The position numbers and the translations under genes are program-made. Below the pieces are notes generated by a model that saw nothing but the letters and a program-made list of their open reading frames with translations, was not told where the DNA came from and did no database searches. A stretch of 64,000 bases of DNA from Mesorhizobium liriopis (GTDB lineage Bacteria; Pseudomonadota; Alphaproteobacteria; Rhizobiales; Rhizobiaceae), in the NCBI RefSeq assembly GCF_024053505.1, contig NZ_JAMXQS010000006.1:124001-188000 (forward strand), in the 5' to 3' direction. Each line of letters starts with the position of its first letter. The stretch's first letter is position 1. Positions 27,988-36,649 of the stretch are shown here, in pieces.

Positions 27988-28620
27988 TTGCCTGAGTTCG
28001 AAGCCTTGTTCAACGCTTTCGTCACAGTGCTGGTGACCATCGACCCGCCGGGCCTCGCGCCACTGTTTTTGGCGCTGACGCCCGGTATGTCGCGGTCGCA
28101 GCGCGCGCAGGTTTCGTTGCGGGCGAGCCTGATCGCGTTCGGCGTGCTGGCGCTTTTCGCCATCGCCGGGGCTGCGATCCTGAAAGTGTTCGGCATTACC
28201 CTGCCCGCTTTCCGTGTCGCGGGCGGATTGCTGCTGTTCTTCATCGCCTTCGAAATGATCTTCGAGCGCCGGCAGGACCGAAAGGAAAAGAGCGCGGATG
28301 TCGCGATTACGCGCGACATGATCCACCACGTCGCCGCCTTCCCGCTCGCCATTCCGTTGATCGCCGGTCCCGGCGCGATTTCCGCCATCGTCCTGTTGTC
28401 CGGCTCGATGCCGGGTGCCGGCGGCAGCATTGCGCTGACGATAATCATCGCGCTCTCTATCCTGATCACATATGCAGTGCTGATCCTCGCCGAGCGCGTG
28501 GACCGTTTCCTTGGCCAAACGGGCCGCTCGATCCTCACGCGCTTGCTCGGCGTGATCCTCGCGGCGCTTGCGGTGCAGTTCGTGGCGGATGGGGTTCGCG
28601 CGCTCATAAGAGCGGGATGA
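27988..28620 (+). CDS. MarC family integral membrane protein
   Basis: A 210-residue membrane protein with six predicted helices, matching the MarC/UPF0056 family (TIDPPGLAPLFLALTPGMS near the start, FPLAIPLIAGPGAISAIV in the middle). MarC proteins were once tied to multiple antibiotic resistance, but this was not upheld and the function is unknown. I chose TTG at 27988 because GAGGGGA precedes it by about 6 bases and the length fits the family. The open frame extends far upstream, but only as antisense of gyrA. It is divergent from gyrA. Confidence 0.85.
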   Translation: MPEFEALFNAFVTVLVTIDPPGLAPLFLALTPGMSRSQRAQVSLRASLIAFGVLALFAIAGAAILKVFGITLPAFRVAGGLLLFFIAFEMIFERRQDRKEKSADVAITRDMIHHVAAFPLAIPLIAGPGAISAIVLLSGSMPGAGGSIALTIIIALSILITYAVLILAERVDRFLGQTGRSILTRLLGVILAALAVQFVADGVRALIRAG

Positions 28621-28655
28621 GCAAGCCTTCTCTATCTGCGCTGCAGCGTGAATGA

Positions 28656-28689
28656 AAAAGGCACGGCGTGAGCCGTGCCTTTTACTTTT
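28656..28689. terminator. Bidirectional terminator between marC-family gene and ssb
   Basis: A 12-bp stem AAAAGGCACGGC / GCCGTGCCTTTT with a 4-base loop, followed on the plus strand by ACTTTT and preceded by A5, which gives a T5 run on the minus strand. It sits between the convergent stops of the MarC-family gene and ssb. Confidence 0.85.
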
Positions 28690-28704
28690 GCGCGTAAAGT
28701 CAGA

Positions 28705-29253
28705 TCAGAACGGAATGTCGTCGTCGAGATCGCGCGAGCCGCCACCACCGCCGCGCCCACCACGGCCACCACCGCTGCCGCCCCAGTCATCGCTCGGGCC
28801 AGAACTGCCGAAGTCGCCACGACCGCCGCCGCTGCGACCTCCGCCTCCGCCGAAGCTGCCACCACCGCCGCCGTAGTCGCCGACATCGCCACCGCCCTGG
28901 CCGCGCGCGTCGAGCATCTGGAGTTCGCCGCGGAACTTCTGCAGCACGACCTCGGTCGAATACCGGTCCTGACCGTCCTTGTCCTGCCACTTGCGGGTCT
29001 GAAGCGCGCCTTCGAGGTACACCTTCATGCCCTTCTTCAGGTACTGCTCGGCGACCTTGGCGAGGTTGTCGTTGAAGATCACGACGCTGTGCCACTCGGT
29101 CTTTTCCTTGCGCTCGCCCGAGTTCTTGTCGCGCCAGGTTTCCGAGGTCGCAATTCGCAGGTTGACGACAGGGTCGCCGGAACCCAGGCGCCGGACCTCA
29201 GGGTCCGCTCCGAGATTGCCGACCAATATGACTTTGTTGACGCTTCCCGCCAT
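28705..29253 (-). CDS. ssb: Single-stranded DNA-binding protein Ssb
   Basis: A 182-residue protein: OB-fold domain (residues 1-115; [41 protein letters not shown]), a long Gly-rich flexible linker with Asp/Arg/Ser (about 117-173), and the acidic tip DDDIPF that docks repair and replication partners. The ATG at 29253 is chosen because GGAG lies 7 bases upstream; a GTG directly before it is in frame. Two LexA-type boxes lie 86-127 bp upstream, so SOS control is likely. Confidence 0.97.
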   Translation of the reverse strand: MAGSVNKVILVGNLGADPEVRRLGSGDPVVNLRIATSETWRDKNSGERKEKTEWHSVVIFNDNLAKVAEQYLKKGMKVYLEGALQTRKWQDKDGQDRYSTEVVLQKFRGELQMLDARGQGGGDVGDYGGGGGSFGGGGGRSGGGRGDFGSSGPSDDWGGSGGGRGGRGGGGGSRDLDDDIPF

Positions 29254-29338
29254 CACGCTTCTCCACGCATTATCCTAAACCGGCCCGAAGGCGGCGCTAC
29301 CCTAGCCCGCGCTCGCGCCATTTGCTTGCATCATCATC

Positions 29339-29353
29339 GAACATTCCCCGTTC
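29339..29353. promoter_or_regulatory. LexA binding site (SOS box) 1, GAAC-N7-GTTC
   Basis: The sequence GAACATTCCCCGTTC matches the alphaproteobacterial LexA operator in its palindromic form. It lies 86 bp upstream of the ssb start on the minus strand and about 590 bp upstream of uvrA on the plus strand. Both are classic SOS genes. Confidence 0.7.
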
Positions 29354-29365
29354 TCCACAGGATAT

Positions 29366-29380
29366 GTTCCTTGTTTGTTC
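29366..29380. promoter_or_regulatory. LexA binding site (SOS box) 2, GTTC-N7-GTTC
   Basis: The sequence GTTCCTTGTTTGTTC is the direct-repeat form of the alphaproteobacterial LexA operator. Its centre is 27 bp from box 1, so two LexA dimers could sit on nearly the same helix face. Confidence 0.75.
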
Positions 29381-29409
29381 TAAGCAATGTGGTCGGTCTC
29401 CACAAGAGA

Positions 29410-29442
29410 AAGCCCTCCGAGCTCGGAAGCAGCGGAGGGCTT
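29410..29442 (-). terminator. Hairpin resembling a minus-strand terminator in the ssb-uvrA gap
   Basis: A 10-bp perfect stem AAGCCCTCCG / CGGAGGGCTT with a 13-base loop. Read on the minus strand it is followed by TCTCTTGT, giving a T-rich tail, and begins 22 bases after the stop of the open frame ending at 29465. On the plus strand there is no T-run. Confidence 0.5.
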
Positions 29443-29581
29443 GCATGGCAACGCCATTGGCAGTTCAGGATGCCGGCCTTTGTTCGTGACGCAACGCGAA
29501 ACCGCGCGGTCCGACTATAGTCTCTTCGGTGGGTTGGGTTTCGGCTTCGCGCGCCGGGATGAGCCAGCTCGTATCGGCCGT

Positions 29582-29608
29582 GGCTCCAATCGTCAGGTGG
29601 AGCCTTTT
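29582..29608 (+). other. Terminator-like hairpin in the ssb-uvrA gap
   Basis: A 7-bp perfect stem GGCTCCA / TGGAGCC with a 9-base loop followed by TTTT on the plus strand. On the minus strand the same stem overlaps the last codons of an 11-codon frame with a strong ribosome-binding site (29593-29628). Confidence 0.45.
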
Positions 29609-29938
29609 GAACGCTGCGGTGGAGTCATGGCCTCCCTCCGGTTCGTTGCTCACAATGTTCAGCCACCTTCCCGGTGCCTGCGGCGCCTCGCAGGCGGTCG
29701 CTGATCGACGCGGGTGCAAGAAGGCTGGAACAGGATGAAACGTGCGCCCGATCACGCAGCCTGTCAACGAAAACGGAATCATGCTCGCGGATTCGTGAAT
29801 GTCAGGACGCGACAGCACCAAATTGCCGCTGGATTTGTTTCCGTTGCGTTCTCACTTAAGCCGATGTTAATCACTGCAACGATCTAGGCGCCGCGCCCGT
29901 TAGCCGTTCGACCGCGCCACCCACACTCCCGAGATATC

Positions 29939-32857
29939 ATGGCCGACCACCGAACCATTTCGATCCGCGGCGCGCGCGAGCACAATCTCAAGAATATCGA
30001 CCTCGATCTGCCCCGGGATTCGCTGATCGTGATGACCGGCCTGTCGGGCTCCGGTAAGTCATCGCTCGCCTTCGACACGATCTATGCGGAAGGCCAGCGC
30101 CGTTACGTCGAGAGCTTGTCGGCCTATGCGCGCCAGTTCCTCGAAATGATGCAGAAGCCGGATGTCGATCAGATCGACGGCCTGTCACCCGCGATCTCCA
30201 TCGAGCAGAAGACGACTTCGAAGAACCCCCGTTCAACGGTCGGCACCGTCACGGAGATCTACGATTATATGCGCTTGCTCTGGGCGCGCGTCGGCATCCC
30301 CTATTCGCCGGCCACCGGCCTGCCTATCGAGAGCCAGACGGTGAGCCAGATGGTGGACCGCGTGCTCGCGCTCGACGAAGGCACGCGCCTTTTCATCATG
30401 GCGCCCATCGCGCGGGGCCGTAAGGGCGAATACAAGAAGGAGCTGGCCGAGCTTCAGAAGAAGGGCTTCCAGCGCGTCAAGATCGACGGCGAATTCTACG
30501 AAATCGGCGAAGCACCGACACTCGACAAGAAGTACAAGCACGATATCGACGTGGTCGTGGACCGCGTCGTGGTGCGCGCCGATATGAGCTCGCGCCTAGC
30601 TGACAGCCTGGAAACGTCGCTGAAGCTCGCTGAAGGCTTGGCCATTGCGGAGTTCGCCGACAAGCCGCTGCCCGAGGGCGCCACGGCCAAGGATTCCGCG
30701 AACAAGTCGAAAAACGAGACGCATGAGCGGATGCTGTTCTCGGAGAAGTTCGCCTGCCCGGTTTCCGGCTTCACGATCTCCGAGATCGAGCCGCGCCTGT
30801 TCTCGTTCAACAACCCGTTCGGCGCCTGCCCGACTTGCGATGGCCTCGGCAGCCAGCAGGCCATCGATCCGACGATGATCGTGCCCGATGAAGGTCTGAC
30901 GTTGCGCAACGGCGCTATCGCACCGTGGGCGCGCTCGACCTCGCCCTACTACAATCAGACGCTGGAGGGTCTCGGCGCGATCTATGATTTCAAGCTTTCC
31001 GACCGGTATCGCGACCTGTCCGCCGAGGCGAAGAAGGCGATCCTTTATGGCACCGGCTCGAAGCAGGTCGCATTCCAGTACAATGACGGGCTGCGTTCCT
31101 ACAAAACCAACAAGACCTTCGAGGGCGTGATCCCGAATCTCGAGCGTCGGTGGAAAGAGACCGAGTCTGCCTGGATGCGCGAAGAGATCGAGCGCTTCAT
31201 GTCCGCCACGCCCTGCCCGGCGTGCAAAGGCTATCGCCTGAAGCCGGAAGCTTTGGCGGTGAAGGTTGCCGGGCGGCATATCGGCGAGGCCACTCAGCTC
31301 TCGATCAAGGCAGCGGATGCCTGGTTCGATACTCTGCCCGGGCAGTTGAGCGAAAAGGACAATGAGATTGCGGTCCGCATTCTCAAGGAGATCCGCGAAC
31401 GCCTGCGCTTCCTCAACGATGTCGGCCTCGACTATCTGACGCTTTCGCGCAATTCCGGCACGCTGTCGGGCGGCGAGAGCCAGCGCATTCGCCTGGCATC
31501 ACAGATCGGCTCGGGGCTGACCGGCGTGCTTTATGTGCTGGATGAGCCGTCTATCGGCCTGCATCAGCGCGACAATGCGCGGCTGCTCGAAACGCTCAAG
31601 CACCTGCGCGATCTCGGCAACACGGTTATTGTTGTCGAGCATGACGAGGATGCCATCCTGCAGGCGGATCACGTGGTCGATATCGGTCCTGCTGCGGGCA
31701 TCCACGGTGGAGAGATCATCGCGCAGGGCACGCCATCCGACATTCTTGCGAGCCCAAAGTCGCTGACCGGCCAATATCTGTCTGGCTCGATAGGTGTGCC
31801 GGTGCCGGATCATCCTCGCGTCGGCAAGAAGGGGAAGATGCTGAAGGTCGTCGGCGCGCGGGGCAACAACCTCAAGAACGTCACGGCTGAAATTCCGCTC
31901 GGCACTTTTACGGCGGTGACGGGCGTTTCAGGCGGCGGCAAGTCTACATTCCTCATCGAGACGCTGTTCAAGGCCGCGTCGCGCAAGATCATGGGATCGC
32001 GCGAGCACCCGGCCGAGCATGACAGCATCGAAGGCCTCGAATTCCTCGACAAGGTGATCGACATCGACCAGTCGCCCATCGGACGCACGCCGCGTTCGAA
32101 CCCCGCCACCTATACGGGCGCCTTCACGCCGATCCGAGACTGGTTCGCCGGCCTGCCGGAAGCCAAGGCGCGCGGTTACCAGCCGGGCCGCTTCTCGTTC
32201 AACGTAAAGGGCGGCCGTTGCGAGGCATGCCAGGGCGATGGCGTCATCAAGATCGAGATGCACTTCCTGCCCGATGTCTATGTCACCTGCGATGTCTGCC
32301 ACGGCAAGCGCTACAACCGCGAAACGCTGGATGTCACGTTCAAGAGCAAGTCGATCGCCGATGTGCTCGATATGACCGTGGAGGAAGGCTGCGACTTCTT
32401 CTCGGCCGTGCCGGCCGTCCGCGACAAGCTGCTGACGCTCAACAAGGTCGGCCTCGGCTATATCCGCATCGGCCAGCAGGCCAACACGCTGTCCGGCGGT
32501 GAGGCTCAGCGCATCAAGCTCGCCAAGGAACTGTCGCGCAAGAGCACCGGCAAGACGCTTTATATCCTGGACGAGCCGACCACCGGCCTGCACTTCCACG
32601 ACGTCGCGAAGCTCCTCGAACTGCTGCATGAGCTTGTCGAACAGGGCAACACCGTGATCGTGATCGAGCACAATCTCGAAGTCATCAAGACGGCGGACTG
32701 GATCCTTGATCTTGGGCCGGAAGGGGGCGATGGCGGCGGTGAGCTCGTCGCCGAAGGGCGACCGTCAGACATCATCAAGCAAAAGCGGTCCTATACTGGC
32801 CGCTTCCTCAAGGAAGTAATGGAGCGTCGGCCAAGCCTGCCGCAGGCTGCGGAGTAG
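29939..32857 (+). CDS. uvrA: Excinuclease ABC subunit A (UvrA)
   Basis: A 972-residue damage-recognition ATPase of nucleotide excision repair. The first ABC module has Walker A GLSGSGKS (residues 34-41) and signature LSGGESQR; the second has GVSGGGKST and [11 protein letters not shown]. The C-terminal zinc module (CEACQGDG ... CDVCHGKR) is complete. The first zinc module reads CPVS...CPTC (Cys273, Ser276, Cys297, Cys300), so one of four usual cysteines is a serine. Cooperation with UvrB and Mfd (the latter encoded in this window) is known for the family. LexA boxes far upstream suggest SOS control. Confidence 0.98.
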   Translation: MADHRTISIRGAREHNLKNIDLDLPRDSLIVMTGLSGSGKSSLAFDTIYAEGQRRYVESLSAYARQFLEMMQKPDVDQIDGLSPAISIEQKTTSKNPRSTVGTVTEIYDYMRLLWARVGIPYSPATGLPIESQTVSQMVDRVLALDEGTRLFIMAPIARGRKGEYKKELAELQKKGFQRVKIDGEFYEIGEAPTLDKKYKHDIDVVVDRVVVRADMSSRLADSLETSLKLAEGLAIAEFADKPLPEGATAKDSANKSKNETHERMLFSEKFACPVSGFTISEIEPRLFSFNNPFGACPTCDGLGSQQAIDPTMIVPDEGLTLRNGAIAPWARSTSPYYNQTLEGLGAIYDFKLSDRYRDLSAEAKKAILYGTGSKQVAFQYNDGLRSYKTNKTFEGVIPNLERRWKETESAWMREEIERFMSATPCPACKGYRLKPEALAVKVAGRHIGEATQLSIKAADAWFDTLPGQLSEKDNEIAVRILKEIRERLRFLNDVGLDYLTLSRNSGTLSGGESQRIRLASQIGSGLTGVLYVLDEPSIGLHQRDNARLLETLKHLRDLGNTVIVVEHDEDAILQADHVVDIGPAAGIHGGEIIAQGTPSDILASPKSLTGQYLSGSIGVPVPDHPRVGKKGKMLKVVGARGNNLKNVTAEIPLGTFTAVTGVSGGGKSTFLIETLFKAASRKIMGSREHPAEHDSIEGLEFLDKVIDIDQSPIGRTPRSNPATYTGAFTPIRDWFAGLPEAKARGYQPGRFSFNVKGGRCEACQGDGVIKIEMHFLPDVYVTCDVCHGKRYNRETLDVTFKSKSIADVLDMTVEEGCDFFSAVPAVRDKLLTLNKVGLGYIRIGQQANTLSGGEAQRIKLAKELSRKSTGKTLYILDEPTTGLHFHDVAKLLELLHELVEQGNTVIVIEHNLEVIKTADWILDLGPEGGDGGGELVAEGRPSDIIKQKRSYTGRFLKEVMERRPSLPQAAE

Positions 32858-32865
32858 AAGCGAAT

Positions 32866-33774
32866 TCAGCGCCGCTTGGGCTTCAGCGCTTTCGGTCCGA
32901 GTTCTGTGAGCACTGCCGGCAGCGCGTCCGGCAGATCCTCGGCGATCAGCCCCGGTCCGAACCGGGATGCCGTTTCCGCATGGAGCCAGACGGCCGCGGA
33001 TGCCGCCTCAAATGGCGGCATGCCTTGCGCAAGCAGGCCGCCGCAAAATCCGGCCAGCACATCGCCCGAACCCGCGGTGGCCAGAAAAGGCGTCGCGTTG
33101 CGGTTGATGGCTGCGCGGCCATCGGGATCGGCGATGATTGTTTCCTCGCCTTTCAGGATGACCACGGCGCCTGATCGTCTTGCGGCCTCTCTCGCCCTAT
33201 CCACGCGGGTGAGTCCCTCGTCTTCCCCGAGATCGGGGAATAAGCGGCTGAACTCGCCTTCGTGTGGGGTCGTCACCACGTGGGAGGCGCTGCTCTTGAT
33301 GGCTTCGAACAGGATTTCAGGCTTGTCTCGGAACGCGGTGATGCCATCGGCGTCGAGAACGAGTGACGACGCTTGCTTAAACGCGAGCACAGTGATCGCG
33401 AACGCGTTCGCCTTCTCGAGATTTCCAAAGCCGGGCCCAAGGACATAGGCGCGGCAGCGCGCTTTTTCCTGAAATGCGTCCAGAGCATTAGCGTCAGCCA
33501 GCGAGCGCACCATGATCGCGGTCAGGTGAATGGCATTCACCAGCAGCGCATTCGGTGGCGACAAAACCGTCACCGCCCCTGCCCCGATCCGCGCCCCGCC
33601 TCTGGCCGAAAGTCGTGCGGCGCCAGTCATCGAGGCGGGGCCTGAGAAAACCGCGAGATGGCCGCGTGCGTATTTGTGGGTATCACCGCCCGGCCATGGA
33701 AAATGGTCGAGCCAGAGTTCCGGCCGGTTTTCGACTAGGCTGCCGCTAAGGTGAGTTGCCGCGCGGCTGGTCAC
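32866..33774 (-). CDS. nnrD: ADP/ATP-dependent NAD(P)H-hydrate dehydratase, stand-alone NnrD domain
   Basis: A 302-residue protein that repairs hydrated NAD(P)H. It contains THKYARGHLAVFSGP, GAARLSARGGARIGAG, LGPGFG, TPHEGEFSRLFP and the ATP-site TAGSGDVLAG. In most bacteria this domain follows an NnrE epimerase domain in one protein of about 500 residues; here only the linker before the dehydratase (ENRPELWLDHFPWP) is present and the epimerase is missing. The start is GTG at 33774, overlapping the stop of the DUF2945 gene (GTGA). It ends 8 bp from the convergent uvrA. A later internal start is possible but would cut into the linker. Confidence 0.88.
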   Translation of the reverse strand: MTSRAATHLSGSLVENRPELWLDHFPWPGGDTHKYARGHLAVFSGPASMTGAARLSARGGARIGAGAVTVLSPPNALLVNAIHLTAIMVRSLADANALDAFQEKARCRAYVLGPGFGNLEKANAFAITVLAFKQASSLVLDADGITAFRDKPEILFEAIKSSASHVVTTPHEGEFSRLFPDLGEDEGLTRVDRAREAARRSGAVVILKGEETIIADPDGRAAINRNATPFLATAGSGDVLAGFCGGLLAQGMPPFEAASAAVWLHAETASRFGPGLIAEDLPDALPAVLTELGPKALKPKRR

Positions 33775-33977
33775 TTCTTGTGCAGGCTGTCCGGCTTGTG
33801 CGCGGCCTTCGCGCCGCTCTTCGCGCTTTCGACGATGATCTGTGGATCGTCCTTGGACGCGGATACTTTGTGACCTTTGATCTTCGTGTCACTCGTCTGC
33901 TTTTTGACGACTTTGCCCTCTGTCTCTCCCTGCGAGGTATTCCAGGCGACTTTGTCGCCTTTCTTGAATTCAGTCAC
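33771..33977 (-). CDS. DUF2945 (HVA1-like, Tudor-fold) small protein
   Basis: A 68-residue, lysine-rich cytoplasmic protein. The pattern FKKGDKVAWNTSQGETEGKVVKK, then TSDTKIKGHKVSASKDDPQ, matches DUF2945, also called hypervirulence-associated protein with a Tudor-like barrel, found in bacteria and fungi. Its role is unknown. Its stop overlaps the NnrD start by 4 bp, so the two are probably translated together. It occupies the place where the NnrE half of a fused Nnr protein would be expected. Confidence 0.85.
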   Translation of the reverse strand: MTEFKKGDKVAWNTSQGETEGKVVKKQTSDTKIKGHKVSASKDDPQIIVESAKSGAKAAHKPDSLHKK

Positions 33978-34081
33978 GCGCGCCTCCTCTATGTCCGGCC
34001 TCTAGAACGACAATGGATGAGCAACGTTCCTACGCCAATCGTGCTCACGGATTAGGCGAATTGCATCCGAATTAAGCATGA

Positions 34082-34582
<501 letters not shown>

Positions 34583-34634
34583 GCGTTCGAGCCGATTAAA
34601 AAGACCACAAACGAAAACAGGGAAAGACCGATAC

Positions 34635-36044
34635 ATGACGACTGCCTCAGACATCATGAAGCAGATCAAGGACAACGACGTGAAGTTCGTTGACCTGCGC
34701 TTCACCGACCCCAAGGGAAAGCTGCAGCACGTCACCATGGATGTGGGCGTGGTGGACGAGGAAATGTTCGCCGATGGCGTGATGTTCGACGGCTCCTCGA
34801 TTGCGGGCTGGAAGGCCATCAACGAGTCCGACATGGTGCTGATGCCCGACACGGACACCGTCCACATGGACACGTTCTTCGCGCAGTCGACCATGGTCGT
34901 GGTTTGCGACATCCTCGATCCGGTCACCGGCGAAGCCTACAATCGCGATCCGCGCGGCACGGCGAAGAAGGCCGAGGCCTATGTGAAATCGGAAGGCATC
35001 GGCGACCAGATCTTTGTCGGCCCGGAAGCAGAATTCTTCATCTTCGATGACGTGAAGTACAAGGCCGATCCTTACAATACCGGCTTCAAGCTCGACTCTT
35101 CGGAACTGCCGTCCAACGACGACACAGACTATGAGACGGGCAATCTCGGCCACCGTCCGCGCGTGAAGGGCGGCTACTTCCCCGTTCCGCCGATCGACAG
35201 CGCGCAGGACATGCGCTCCGAGATGCTGACGGTTCTGTCTGAAATGGGCGTGACCGTCGAGAAGCACCACCACGAGGTGGCGGCGGCCCAGCATGAGCTC
35301 GGCCTGAAGTTCGACAGCCTCGTGCGCAACGCCGACAAGATGCAGATCTACAAATATGTCGTGCATCAGGTCGCGAACGCCTATGGCAAGACCGCGACCT
35401 TCATGCCCAAGCCAGTGTTCGGCGACAACGGCTCAGGCATGCACGTGCATATGTCGATCTGGAAAGACGGCAAGCCGACCTTCGCGGGCAATGAATATGC
35501 CGGCCTTTCGGAGAGCTGCCTCTTCTTCATCGGCGGCGTGATCAAGCATGCCAAGGCGGTGAATGCCTTCACCAATCCGCTGACGAACTCGTACAAGCGC
35601 CTGGTCCCGGGCTACGAGGCGCCGGTTCTGCTCGCCTATTCCGCGCGCAACCGCTCGGCATCCTGCCGCATTCCGTTCGGCTCGTCGCCGAAGTCGAAGC
35701 GCGTCGAAGTTCGCTTCCCCGATCCGGGCGCGAACCCCTATCTCGGCTTCGCTGCACTGCTGATGGCCGGTCTCGACGGCATCAAGAACAAGATCCACCC
35801 CGGCCAGCCGATGGACAAGGATCTCTATGACCTGCCACCGCGCGAATTGAAGCGTATTCCGACCGTGTCCGGCTCACTGCGCGAGGCGCTGCAGAACCTC
35901 GACAAGGATCGCGGCTTCCTGAAGGCTGGCGGCGTGTTCGACGACGATCAGATCGACGCCTTCATCGAACTGAAGATGGCCGAGGTCATGCGCTTCGAAA
36001 TGACCCCGCATCCGGTCGAGTTCGACATGTATTATTCGATCTGA
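34635..36044 (+). CDS. glnA: Glutamine synthetase type I (GlnA)
   Basis: A 469-residue dodecameric GSI making glutamine from glutamate and ammonia. Signatures: [11 protein letters not shown] near residue 53, [12 protein letters not shown], the ATP-binding [16 protein letters not shown], and NRSASCRIP. The adenylylation site is Tyr398 in DLYDLPP, so control by GlnE is likely. It follows glnB after 52 bp, with GGAAAGA before the ATG, and is closed by a strong terminator. A second, unrelated-type synthetase (glnII) is encoded 600 bp downstream. Confidence 0.97.
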   Translation: MTTASDIMKQIKDNDVKFVDLRFTDPKGKLQHVTMDVGVVDEEMFADGVMFDGSSIAGWKAINESDMVLMPDTDTVHMDTFFAQSTMVVVCDILDPVTGEAYNRDPRGTAKKAEAYVKSEGIGDQIFVGPEAEFFIFDDVKYKADPYNTGFKLDSSELPSNDDTDYETGNLGHRPRVKGGYFPVPPIDSAQDMRSEMLTVLSEMGVTVEKHHHEVAAAQHELGLKFDSLVRNADKMQIYKYVVHQVANAYGKTATFMPKPVFGDNGSGMHVHMSIWKDGKPTFAGNEYAGLSESCLFFIGGVIKHAKAVNAFTNPLTNSYKRLVPGYEAPVLLAYSARNRSASCRIPFGSSPKSKRVEVRFPDPGANPYLGFAALLMAGLDGIKNKIHPGQPMDKDLYDLPPRELKRIPTVSGSLREALQNLDKDRGFLKAGGVFDDDQIDAFIELKMAEVMRFEMTPHPVEFDMYYSI

Positions 36045-36068
36045 TCGAATGTCGATTTATTCGAAAGA

Positions 36069-36104
36069 AAAAGGGGCGCGGCTGAAACAGCCGCGCCCCT
36101 TTTT
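36069..36104 (+). terminator. Rho-independent terminator after glnA
   Basis: A 16-bp perfect stem AAAAGGGGCGCGGCTG / CAGCCGCGCCCCTTTT, 3-base loop, followed by a T-rich tail. It closes glnB-glnA and may also serve the DUF2735 gene ending at 36145 on the other strand. Confidence 0.9.
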
Positions 36105-36144
36105 ATTTATCTTACGATCACGGAAACTCACCGCCGTCGGCAGC

Positions 36145-36339
36145 TCAGAATTTCCTCGCATTCAATTCGTCGCGCATCGCTTGCTCATGATACCAACCGT
36201 CCGTGTCGATGATCGGACGGATCAATTCCACATTCCGCGTGCCGGCCACATCTCCTGCCGCATGTCCCCGCCTTTGGCGGATGGCGTGAAGCGGGAATTG
36301 CAGAACCGTCGCGGATGCTTCCTGCATCCTGCCAGACAT
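36145..36339 (-). CDS. DUF2735 family small protein beside glnII
   Basis: A 64-residue protein with the VLQFP motif near the N-terminus and DGWYHEQAMRDE near the C-terminus, matching DUF2735, a small rhizobial family commonly encoded next to glnII. Its function is unknown. I chose the ATG at 36339 because GAGGG lies 7 bases upstream; an ATG two codons earlier would have almost no spacing. It is divergent from glnII and convergent with glnA. Confidence 0.72.
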   Translation of the reverse strand: MSGRMQEASATVLQFPLHAIRQRRGHAAGDVAGTRNVELIRPIIDTDGWYHEQAMRDELNARKF

Positions 36340-36649
36340 GTTCATTCCCTCAAATTTGTCGTTGGGATCGAACTTAGTACGTTCCTCAAGATAAGCAAGC
36401 GATCTGCCCAATAATAATGCTTATTGCCTAATATATGTGCATTTGAGCGAGCATGAGCGGTCGGCCCCAAGAGATGAGCAGCCGCTAGGGCCCGGCGAAA
36501 GCCGCCCTCGGTGCCGATGTTCCAGTGCCGCGGACGAAATTTCGCGGTTGGCACGAGGCTTGCAGTATCCCTCGCGTCGAGCGCGCCAAAGGGAAACGCG
36601 TCGGCTGCCGCGCCCGGGGCATGGAGAGAGGCGAAAAAAGAAGGTCATC
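36340..36649. other. 310-bp intergenic region between the DUF2735 gene and glnII
   Basis: It holds the sigma-54 promoter of glnII near its right end, an AT-rich inverted repeat CAATAA-N6-TTATTG at 36409-36426 close to the DUF2735 start, and an 85-base glnII leader. No protein gene is visible. Confidence 0.6.
36549..36564 (+). promoter_or_regulatory. Sigma-54 promoter of glnII
   Basis: TGGCACGAGGCTTGCA is an almost perfect RpoN consensus: GG at 36550-36551 and GC at 36562-36563, 10 bases apart. Transcription should start about 12 bases after the GC, leaving a leader of roughly 75 bases before the ATG. glnII is a known NtrC/RpoN target in rhizobia. Confidence 0.9.

Larger units (their letters stand above)
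29254..29938. other. 685-bp region between divergent ssb and uvrA; no confident gene
   Basis: The ssb-proximal third holds two LexA boxes. The rest (29381-29938) holds at least three hairpins and no convincing gene. A minus-strand open frame (29465-29821) could give a 63-residue product from a GTG at 29653, and an 11-codon minus-strand frame at 29593-29628 has a textbook GGAGG spaced 6 bases from its ATG. A plus-strand frame at 29387-29704 is also open. None resembles a protein family I know. Third-position GC of the 63-residue frame is lower than in the neighbours. The block looks more like a structured RNA or leader than a protein gene. uvrA's own promoter must also lie here. Confidence 0.6.

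Noticed and set aside
26542-28620. A 692-codon plus-strand open frame ahead of the MarC-family gene
   Set aside because: Its first two thirds are exactly antisense to gyrA and have no family similarity; only the last 210 codons from 27988 are a real gene.
28652-28876. Proline-rich plus-strand frame and Gly-repeat DNA
   Set aside because: This is the coding DNA of the Gly-rich linker of Ssb read from the other strand, not a separate repeat element.
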